A model generated the notes under the pieces. It was not told the origin of the DNA. It worked only from the letters and a program-made list of their open reading frames with translations, and ran no database searches. DNA of 64,000 nt from Asterias rubens (Eukaryota > Echinodermata > Asteroidea > Forcipulatida > Asteriidae): NCBI RefSeq assembly GCF_902459465.1, contig NC_047083.1:6439526-6503525 (forward strand). Direction: 5' to 3'. The translations under genes and the position numbers were made by a program. Below, in pieces: positions 30,737-42,700 of this stretch (position 1 is its first letter; every line of letters begins with the position of its first letter).

Positions 30737-33700
30737 TTACTTGGCATTACACAGTAGGATCAGATTCTGCACAGCTGTTAATGTTGACATCTCATTCTGG
30801 CCTGTTATCAAATGTCGATCCACTACAACATGCACTGCATCCACTACACTAGCTGTATAAGACAAAGGTCAAACACAAATATTAAATAACTCGGCCAGTG
30901 TGGCAGTGTCGTGGCCGAGCAAATGCACCATTTCAAACTCTGGCGTTTCTGATTAGCAGTGTGGGTTCGAATCCCCAGCCGTGAATCCCCAGCCGTGACA
31001 CTTGTGTCCTTAAGCAAGACACTTACATGTAACCATTGCTTCGTCCTTCGGATGGGACGTAAAGCCGTTATTGGTCCCATCTGTTGTGTAATGCACGTTA
31101 AAAAACCATCAGCACTTATCGAAAAGAGAAGGGGTTCGCCCCGGTGTTCCTGGCTTTGGCTGCTAAATGCGCCGTAGGACATTGTAAACCCTTATAAGGT
31201 GCTACATAATTGGGCCTCAGAATTGCATAATTTTCAATAACCCCTCTCTCTGTGTAAATGTATATACTAAGCGCCATGTTTGGTAGATACGTGCGCTATA
31301 TAAGACTTCAATATTATTACTATAATTTTTTTCCCCCTATTTAGTGGGGTGCACTCAGTTGAGACTTACCACTGTATGTAGCGCCATTGTCCTTGATATA
31401 GTCCTCCAATATTATTGGTAAATTAGAGAAGGTAGGTGATCGAGCAAGCTCATACACTGAAGGCTAATAACAAAAGAAAACAAATCGTAATACAAAACAT
31501 AAAATGTCATTCACTTGTAGCAAGTGTCAGCATGATTGTTATTGCTCACATAAAACAGCAACTTTGTCTGAAAATAGATAGTTAATTTATACTGCAGTTA
31601 CTCTGCACTATAACATGACTTCTCTGGAAAACACTTTAAAGGCACTGGACACTATTGGTAAATTACTCAAAATAACAATTAGCATAAAACCTTACTCAGT
31701 AACGAGTATTGGAGACTGTTGATAGTGTAAAACATTGTGAGAAACAGCTCCTTCTGAAGTAACGTAGTTTTCAAAAAAGGAGTAATTTTCCACGAATTTG
31801 ATTTCGAGACCTCAGAATTAGATTTTGAAGTCTCGAAATCAAGCATCTGCAAGCACACAAGGGTGTTTTTTCTTTCGTTATTTTCTCGCAACTTCAACGA
31901 CCATTTGAGCTCAAATTTTCACAGGTTTTTTATTTTATGCATATATTGAGATACACCAAGATGAAAAGACTGGTCAATTGACAATTACCAATAGTGTCCA
32001 GTGTCCTTTAAATGTTGTGTACTAAATGACTGCAGGATGAATCCTATTACTTTACTCATACATATTCATGACCGAGAGTCGACTTCTTACTGGTAGTGGT
32101 CCATTCATTATCACATGCCTGGTGCTATCTTTGCAATTTACCAAGGGCGCACGTGAGTATTCACGCACATGATAAATACGCATGACAAGTAGAATAGCGC
32201 ATTTACCATTGTGCGATCAGTCAGCCCGTGCGCTATTCTACTCGTCATGCGCTTTACGATAGTGGTACTGTTTTCTACACGCGCACAAACATCTCTTTAT
32301 CAATATACAACACATAAACAAACGTATCATGGTGCATTTTATTTCACAGTCGTCATTTTCCCTTGCTCCAAACAACTGAATATGTATGAAGTATGGTAAA
32401 ACAAATATAACATGGTTTAGTCGGGTGTAGTTGATATGAGCTCCCCTCGGTATTGGAAGTTGACGAACTAGTTCCCTCGGCTTTGTCTCGGGGAATAGTT
32501 TGGCAACTTCAAATACCTTGGGGAGCTAATATCGACTAGTCACCCTCAAACAAACCATGTTATATTTGTATGGTAGTCACTTGACAAATGAATGTATCTG
32601 CAGACTGGCAAATGGCCTACATGGTCTATTGAACAAGCTGAGCACTTTGTTTGGATATTCTGCAACTTTGTGTGTATAACACCTGCAGTAGAGCTTGCAT
32701 TGCTATTTGTAGTATATCTTTGAGAAGGCAATGGGGCTTCAGGATGCTATCTCACAGATATCTCACAGACTTATATAAGGTACATTGTAAATCCATTATT
32801 TCCAGGAATTGTGTGCCAGCTCATAAATATGTAAGCAGACCAGAGCTGCTTCGCACAAAAATTTGCTTAGCATTAAATGTCTTTCTTGATAAAAGCACGA
32901 TTACCAACCAAATTTCCTATTGTTGCATATTGCTTGTTATTGTACATGTATTCAGCTGTTGTTTGCTTATCCTGAAATTCACGTGGAAATTTGGTTGGTA
33001 ATCCTGTTTTTATCAAGGCAAAAAATGTCATGCTAAGCAAATTTGTGTGCTTAGCAGCTCTATGAAATTGGGCCCTGATAAGTCTGCCGCCAGCTAGCGT
33101 TCAAGAGTCTCCCATTGAACTTACCGCAGTCAAACTATAGCCACTATACGCCCACTTAGCTCCAGGAGTCTTCACATCTTTGTCACAACATAAGGCAGCC
33201 ACACCCATACCAATTGCACACACAGGCTCTGCAGGAACACAAATCAGACAAAAGTGTCACCCAATCATGCAGATACCAATAGGGTTTGAATAGAAGGCTT
33301 TTAGGATGCTTGGTGGCAGCAGACTTACCAGGTAAAATCCATGGTTATTGGTTAAGTGCGCACGCTCAGAACCACCTAAACAATGGAAATTTACCTGGTA
33401 CATGTAAGTCTGCTGCCACCTAGCATTCAAAAGTCTCCCATGCAGATGTTAATATGTATACAGAGGCAGGTGCCAATAGGGCTGGAATAACCACCCCTCC
33501 CCCCTCCCCCCTCCCTGGACCGCTGGGCAATGGAAATTGATTGGCCTACTGTACCTCACAACTTAAAGGGAAGGTGTACTATCAATGATCACTCATTATT
33601 TTAGCCAACAACCATTTTACCAGTACTGGTATTTAAGTGACTCTCCGGAGAACGTCACTCTTCACGACTATAGAAGCTGAAACTTCTAAAGGTAAATAAA

Positions 33701-36700
33701 ATTACAAACAAAAATCTTCATTCACAGCGAGTAAGGCCAAAAAATGTTAGCTTAACAATTCCCTGCTTAGCAGGACACCAGGCACAACTTGTACACTCAC
33801 ATGGTATTTTGGCTGGTCACTTTCATCAGGTAAGCATTAAGCTTGGGCGAAATCACGATATTATCGAATATCGCGATACTAACTTGGAAACGATTTCGAT
33901 ATCGGATCGATTTGGTTTTTATTGAAATATCGATATATCGAGATATATCGCGATATCGATTAAATATCGCAATATCGGGATGTATTTTCTAGCTGAGACA
34001 TCATGCACCCCATAGGTTTGGAGTAAAACCAGAAGAATAGGTCATTAGAACACATCTCTTATGCTGTGACTGTCTCTTATACAACTGAAGACTGATGATG
34101 TCAAATTTAACTAATCGCGATTATATCGAATATCGCGATATATTGTCGGCGATATATCGGGAATAAAATAAATCGATATCGCCCAAGCTTAGTAAGCATA
34201 GTGTTGCGGTACTTACATGTAGCTACCTTAGTATGTAAACATCTCTATGAAATTAGGCCTTAACATGCTCCTAGCCTTCTGCCAAAGGGGTTCTATACAT
34301 ACCCAAGACACATACAATCCACAGGACTCAAAACATCAGGTGGGATTCAAACCAAACACCTCTGCAGTGCTAGAGCAGATGTCTTACTACTAGATCTGTT
34401 ACATTATAGTTGTTTGCTTTGCGGTTGTCTGAACTTACTTGTTTGTGATTTGAAATGCTGCAGTATCTGAGCCAGATCCTGATTATGAGATAGATCATAC
34501 AGAGCACCAGGACAGTCAATGAGTAGAAGAGCTGAGTAACGAGTTGCTATAACAATAAAATAAACAATATCAATCAGATCCTGATTATGAGATAGATCAT
34601 ACAGAGCACCAGGACAGTCGATGAGTAGTAGAGCTGAGTAACGAGTTGCTATAACAATAAAATAAACAATATCAATCAGATCCTGATTATGAGATAGATC
34701 ATACAGAGCACCAGGACAATCAATGAGTAGAAGAGCTGAGTAACGAGTTGCTATAACAATAAAATAAACAATATCAATCAGATCCTGATTATGAGCTAGA
34801 TCATACAGAGCACCAGGACAGTCAATGAGTAGAAGAGCCGAGTTACGAGTTGCTATAACAATAAAATAAACAATATCAATCAGATCCTGATTCATACAGA
34901 GCACCAGGACAGTCAATGAGTAGTAGAGCTGAGTAAGAGTTGCTATAACAATAAAATAAACAATATCAATCAGATCCTGATTATGAGCTAGATCATACAG
35001 AGCACCAGGACAGTCAATGAGTAGTAGAGCTGAGTAACGAGTTGCTGTACCCAGACAATATCATTCAGGTCAAAGTCAGTCAAGAACCAGTTTTCATTAA
35101 TTACACCTTTTGTTTTAAAGACAGAGAAGAGGTCTTGTAAAGCCTCAGTGTTTTCTGATACGATATATCTTTGTCTAAGGGGATGTGGGAAGAACCAGTC
35201 ATACACGTTCAAAGAGAAAATTATTTTTTGTGGTTTTTTTCCGAAGAAAGAGTTGCATGCCTGATTAAAAAATTACAAATCAGCATTATCGATGTAAAAG
35301 AATATTGAGTATTTGAGTATTTTCGATATATCGATGGACGTTAGTGATTAGTGCACACATAATGTAAACCCATGTACATGTAGGACAGTAAAAACATGTA
35401 TAGATTAGAAGCCTACACAAGCTATTAATAGTATAAGGCATTTTGAGAAACAATATACTTTGAGGTAGTGTGGATGCTAACAGAATCACATTTTTATGCC
35501 CCAAAATTTGAATCTGAGATGCGTAGATTGTGTAGTCTATATATGGGAATTCTCTTCCTGCTAACATATTGGCAGGGCTCGAATTTGGGGAAAAAATCCA
35601 CAAGACCGCAGGGCTTGTTGCTCAGAATTTTTACTGGACCGGAAGATTTTTTACAAGACCAACATTTTATTAGGAAAAAAAAAAAGTTAACACGATAGAA
35701 CAGCAGGCCTTTTTCATCCCTTAGGAGGCTTTTTTTTTGCTGTGAAACCCAATCAATAAAGTTCCATATACCTACTTCACGTCATTCTCGCCGCATCAAC
35801 AAAAAAATTCCAATTTGACAGGCAAATCACCAACAAAACACTGCAACGTGCAGCATTCATAAAAAGATCGTCATAAAAAGATTGACCAAAAATTTGACAG
35901 CAGTAGTCAGAAGCTCATCAGCGTTGGTAGCCATACTTAGCAAGACGTTTGGCAACAAGACCTTACTTTTAATCCATGCAACACAGGGATGTGTGGTATT
36001 GCAACTAGACCTTCTTAATGCAAATTCAACACTCCTTTGTAAGGTATCAGACTTTACACATAATCAGTGGTAAACAAACATCGCTGTACTAAGGTGTGCC
36101 GCCGCGCCGGGTACCAACACATCACTCCCTCGTCTCCACTCGCTCACTCCCCGGGTGCATAAATATAAATGGTTTGAGACTAGATGTACAAGGTGTGGGC
36201 TAAGTAAACTGAATGGAAAACTTGTATGCAGCCAGATGCACGTGAAAAAAGGACGGATTGACGTTCCGCAGGCGTGCTCAGAACACTGATTTGACGACAA
36301 GTAAAACAAAAACTTTTATTCTAAATGAGATTGAAATACATTTTTTAATGAAAGATAATATATTTCATATAATTATTTGTAATAGTAACTATATTAGTAT
36401 GTATACAAAAAAAACACAAGACCGCCGGACTTGTCCGGCATAAAGTTTACTGGACCGAAGCTAAAATCACTGGCCTCGGGCCTGTGGTCCAGCGTGAAAT
36501 TCGAGCCCTGATTGGCTCAAGATTTTCTGCGGAATCTTGAAAACATGACCACTTCTTTGCAATGAAATTTTCACATTCTAGTTTGATTGTATTATACATG
36601 TTCTAGTACACTTATAGGATACAAACAAAAACCAAAGGGTATATTTTACCTTTAAACATAAATTGAAAATTTATTCTTAGGTGAATTATAACCGACTTAT

Positions 36701-39700
36701 ATTAAAACGTGAAATTATATCCTAAACTAATTTCAGTTCACTATGAATAATCCACACCATTATTACATACAGTGTACACTATGTATTCATAATTTGGTGA
36801 ACATGGTATTCTAAAGGCCTGCAGGTTTACACTGTTTTACTTACCATCAATTGTATCCAACTTGACAGGTGTTGAGAACGGCTTACTCTTAAATTCATTT
36901 AACCATCGTTTGCTGCTCTCATCTTGTTCAATGAAGTCAATTGGCTTTCTCTGCAAAATATGACAAACATTTAAACACAAATCTCTGGTTAAAGGGTCTA
37001 TGAATTTGTTTTCCAACACAAAACACAATGTCCACAGATTTACATTAAACTTACACAGTTTGAAGATAATAATAGTAGAAAGATTCCCTTAAAATTCCCT
37101 TAAATATTACTTACTGAGGTGCTTTAGTTTTAGAGAAATGCTTGAGTCCAGTGTTCTTAATCGCTAGGCCATGACACGCCACAACAAAGTCTGCCATCTT
37201 TGAAATCAAATTTATGGAAAATTACTTCTTTCTCAAAAACTACTTTACTTCAGAGGGAGTGGTTTCTCACATTAATGTTTCATACTATCAACAGCGCTCC
37301 ATTCCTTGCACCAAGAAAGTTTTTATGCTGACAACTTTTTTGAGTAAATACACCAATTTATGTCCACTGCCTTTAAGGCAGTGCTGCTCAGAGAAGATAA
37401 CAATGCAATGACTTACATCTGGTGATGCCAACTGCACACTGAATGCTGAATGACATAACGTGAAAGCATGTATGAAAGACTGTGCTGGAACTCCTGCAAC
37501 ATACAAACAACAAACATTGTTATACCTCTGTACAAGTTGTGAAGTTTGGTTGGTCGAGAACAAATCATGTGACTGAAACAAAAACAAAAGGTTACATGGC
37601 TCAACGGGCCGGGTAACCTGAAAAGTGATGTACACCGGTGTACATCACCTTGATCGTTCCCAGGGTTGGTCGATTTCCAGCGCTGTGTACCAAACAACCG
37701 CGGGTTCGAGGGAATTGTTTCTTGTTTGTCTGCTTATTAAACAATGAAGAGGGCAAATAGTCCGTCGTAAAAACGTTTGAAAGAAGATGACAACAGAACT
37801 TCATGAAAAGGAATAACAATTATACAAAGTTATAACAAAACAATTGTTGCACGCTGTGACTGGGGTCCAATGGGTTTTGTACACCCTCGAGGTAAAATGG
37901 CACCCTCGGCTTCGACTCGGGTTCCATTTCCCCCTCAGGTGTACCAAACCCCATGGACCCCGTCACAGCGTGCAACAATTGTATGTTATATTTCAGTAAG
38001 GCTGAACAAAATAATTTTTGTGTTTCCGGTTACCCGACCGTCCCTAGAAAATCACGCCGACCCTGTATCTTTTTATTTAAAAAAAACGTATAAAAATAAA
38101 ATATTATGGTGCCGACCCTAAACCTCATTTTTGTGCACATCGTCCTGGTACGTTTCTATGTTTTTTCCTATATTTTTTATTCATCCAAACAAGATTGTCA
38201 GACACTTCGAACCTTTGTCATTTCGTACCTTGGTCACTTCAATCGTACGTACCCACCGGCACGCCGCGTGTCCTCCCGTCCTTCGGATCGTTATGATTTC
38301 GTCCGTCCACACACACACACCACACGCACCAGGACCTTCTCGACAAATTCAGTTGTTGTGTTTATATATTCTAGAAATGTGCTTGCAACACTTGCGCAAA
38401 TTGAAGACGTGCCTACGCAAATTAAAACATTTTACCTGCGAGAATGTGCACATTTCCAACATTGCGCATTGGAATTTTGAACTTGCGTGATTACTTTTTT
38501 AGCGCGGTTCTGTGACGTACTTGGGCTCGTCGAAAAAGGAGTGCAGGGGTGTTTTCAGAAATTTGTCACTCCGTTTATTTGCAGATAAAGTTGGGGGTCA
38601 AGCATTGCAATTTCTGAAAAGTTATTTTTTGCAATTTTGTTTTTATGACTTAAGAATACATTAATATAAATGAGGAAAGTGTTTTTGAAAATGTTTGACA
38701 AGGGTCAACACAAGCATGGTGCCCCACCGAGACGCAATCGATCGAGACTTCTCAACTCCTTTCGTTGCATGCATGTGCTGTACATGAGTATGTACATATA
38801 CATAAACATGTACATCTAAACCAAACATGTACTATGTGTGTACGTGCGGCGTGTGTTTGTGCATGCCGTGTACTGTGTGTGTCACGGCACCGCATGTAAA
38901 AATAAATAGTGTTTTTCGCTGCAGCATCATGGCGGCACAGCTGGGGACAGGGGGAGTCTTCGCATTGCTGCAAGGATCTAGCATGGCGTCTCCACAAACC
39001 TCACATATTTATATTTATTCATTTACTTTTACATAAAAACTGCAATAAAAACATGTTGTTATTTGTTCTTGAAAGAATGGTTACATGTTCTTGTGTTTGT
39101 ATTTGTACTCAAACCATCCAATTTCAACTGGTGTTAATTAAGTCAGATACATGTATTCACAAATCAGTGAATAGACAGTACTGCATGTAGGGACTATTGA
39201 TATTTACATAACAAATTTGACACGGTCAGTTTTTCAATTGCGTGCGCAAAATAAAAAAAATATCAGAACATTAGCCTACCCTAATTTTCAGAGCCATAAA
39301 AACTTTAAGCAAAAACAAAAGTTATTGCCTACCTACCTACCCTATTCTCCTGCCACAGTGTACCGGTAATAGGAAACACAACTATTCTTTTGTTCGGCCT
39401 AACAAATTGTGAAGTTTTATTGGTCGAGAACCAACACCGACAAAGACAGTGTGCTATACGGCTCAGGGGTCAGGTAACATGAGAAGTGATATACATCACC
39501 TTGATCGTTCTCAGCGTTGGATGATTTTTAGCGCTGTGTGATAAACACCCGCAGGTTTGAGGGAACAGTGAAGAATTGTGTCTCATTTGAATGTTCGTCT
39601 GCTTTTAACAATGCATACTCCGTCCTAATGTTTGAAGATGACAACAAAACTTTGAGAAGAGGAATAATAATGTTACCACTGCATTAAAAAATGGTTGCAC

Positions 39701-42700
39701 GCTGTGACTGGGGGTCATCCTTTTTTATGCCCATCCGAATATAAACTGTAGAATAGTTGTTGAGAAAATAGAATTAGCTGTTGCAAACAACTTACCAACC
39801 AAACGGCCCAAGGGTATAAATGCAAAAAATAGTTTTTAATGGCCTGACCATTGACCCTAGCAGAGTCTTTCTCTCAGGCTAAATGACAACACAACAAACA
39901 TGAACAGGTAACTAAGTGAAACATAAGCAGTGAAGTGGAAATACATGAATGGGATTAGAAAGCATACAGAAAAAAGCAAGGAGGGTTAAACAATGAATAG
40001 GGAGACAAGGGGGGGGGGGGTTGAAGTGAAGGGAATGGCTTACCATAAGAAGATGGAAACACAAATGACGATACCAAGGGTGGGGAGGTGGGGGAAAAAA
40101 GTAACTAATTAGTGAATGAGGCTCAGGCTAAAAAGCTGTGGGGAAAAAGGAGATGTCAAACTAAAAGGTTTATTAGTTGTTTCCTTCTTGCTTGAATGTT
40201 CAGACCATGGGGTTGAATGGTCTAGAGGCATCTATTCCAGAGTTTCTCCCTACTAAAACGAATATAATAGTTTTTCTACTTTTTTGGGTGTAAAAAGACT
40301 TCTGGTCAAGGAAACATTTTTGAATTAATACACTTTAGTACAAGTCCTATAGTCAAGTGGAGAACCCTGCAATTGTTCTTTTGCTGAGTGCCATACGTGC
40401 GTTATTAAGGGCGCTTAATAGCCCTGGTAGGCGTCAGTCAGCGCCACTGCACCTTGACAACCTGGGTACAAAGCTTCTTTACAGCGAACAAGAATTCGAC
40501 AACAATTTTTAAGTTATGTTTCACCTGCTTTGAGAAGTTGAATTTCTGTTCAAATATTCTTGGTGTCCCCTGCTACACTATCGACCGTTCACAACCAACA
40601 AATTATTTCCAAAAATAAGTCAAAGCTACACAAGGACAAACAAGACACCCAAGGCAAGCCCGGCATTTACTGCATTCCCTGCGATTGCGGTAAAGTCTAC
40701 ATCGGGGAGACCGGCCGCAACATATCTACCAGAATCAAGGAACATCAAGCACACAGCAGACTGGGACACCTAAACAAATAAGTAATCATCAAACACTCAC
40801 ACGAACAAGATCATCTTATCAAATGGAAACAAGCCCAGCTCATCGCTCCAGTCAAGTTCTGGCACCAATGCAGAGTTAGGGAGGCAATCGAGATTAAAGG
40901 CAGTGGACACTATTGGTAAATGTCAAAGACTAGCCTTCACAGTTGGTGTATCTCAACATATGCATAAAATAACTAACCTGTGAAAATTTGAGCTGAAGTG
41001 GTCATCGAAGTTGCGAGATAATAATGAAAAAAAAAAACACCCTTGTCACACGAAGTTGTGTGCGTTTAGATGGTTGATTTCGAGACCTCAAGTTCTAAAT
41101 CTGAGGTCTCGAAATCAAATTCGTGGAAAATTACTTCTTTCTCGAAAACTACGTCACTTCAGAGGGAGCCGTTTCTCACAATGTTTTGTACTACCAACCT
41201 CTCCCCATTACTCGTGCTCAAGAAAGGTTTCTGCTAATAATTATTTTGAGTAATTACCAATAGTGTCCACTGCCTTTAAGGCCCACAACACAGTTCCACA
41301 AGACATCGGATTCTTCGCGCGTTCGACCGATCGTGAAGGTAAACCATTCCTGTGGGCGATTTCTCAAAGCAATAAAATTCATTGCAAGACAAATTTTCAG
41401 TATCACCATAGTGATTTATATTGTGACGTCACTTTAGTTTTAGTTAGCAACTACGATTGATTTGCAGTTAAGATCAATCTTACACCTTTGTGAATTCGGC
41501 CCCTGAACATCGGCCGATCGCGCAAAACCATTCCTGCACAATTGGCCGATCGCGCAAAACCATTCCTGCACAATCGGCCGATCGCGCAAAACCATTCCTG
41601 CACATTCGGCCGATCGCGCAGAGCCAATCCCCTACGATCGGTTGATCGCGCATGTTCTTTGCCGAATGTTGCTCGATCGACGGATTGTTGCGCAATCGAC
41701 CGATTGTTGCGCGATCCACCGATTGTTGCGCGACCAATAGATAGTTCAATAGCGCAGCATGATCGGTCGATAGCGCAGCGCGATCGGTTGATCGCGCAGA
41801 TTGACCTATAGCACCCAACATATATTCCAATAATATTTGTAGCCTTATAATTATCGTAGGAGGTCCTGTTTTCGAGGTGTCCCTAAAATCGCGGCAAATC
41901 TTTTACCTCTATGTTAACAGTCCCTAGATACAAAATTTGTGGTTTTATTTGCCAAGCAAAGAGTCTCCTCTCCCTTGACCAAAACTTAGAAACACGTAAG
42001 GCTCCACTGGATATTTGCACTTGTAAATATGCAAAAAGGTTGGTATTTTAGGCATTTCTACAAGGTACAAAAATATGTCATAATGTTGGGGCCATATAAA
42101 AATATTTGCCCACCGAAAAAGTTTCATCAAACACTATTTCAATACACAATTCATGATGATCAAATCATGTGACTGAATATTTTGCTGAGCATTCTGGAAA
42201 AAAAATACAGAGAAGCCATGTGCCATATATCATTTTCTAATATTTTTGGAGATTTTTTTCTTAACCCGCAGATCAATATTATTATTAATATAAAAAATTT
42301 AAACGATCAGCTTGTTGAATCAATTATCACTGTTTGTTTATCACTTTATTATAAATTTCAAGAGAAAAAAAAGGGGTCAAAAATTAAATAAAAATCAGAT
42401 TTGAAAGCCAATGATTATTCACACTTTTATTAAATTATTTATTTTGTAATTTTTTGCAAATTACCATGGTAATTTTAAAATTTCATTAAACAATATTTTG
42501 AATAAAACGAAGATAACTGCTGGCTATAAAGTCATACACAGAGTCTCAAAGACCACTTGGTTGTAGTCACTGTAGATGTTTCTTCCATGTATGGCTTCAC
42601 CGGGAAACCATGCTTTCTTGTTTGCCGTGAAAACAGGAAAAACTCAAAACAAATGGGGCCAGTTGAAGTCAGCGAAGATCGGTGTGTAGTGTGAACATTT

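Noticed and set aside
34404-34916. Separate repeat protein gene on the minus strand
   Set aside because: The frame is the amplified GATD1 exon 4 with its intron piece; its last unit splices in phase with GATD1 exon 5.
38931-39036. Short plus-strand frame starting MAAQLGTGG as a gene or first exon
   Set aside because: Only 35 codons, with no matching downstream exon and inside GATD1 intron 1.
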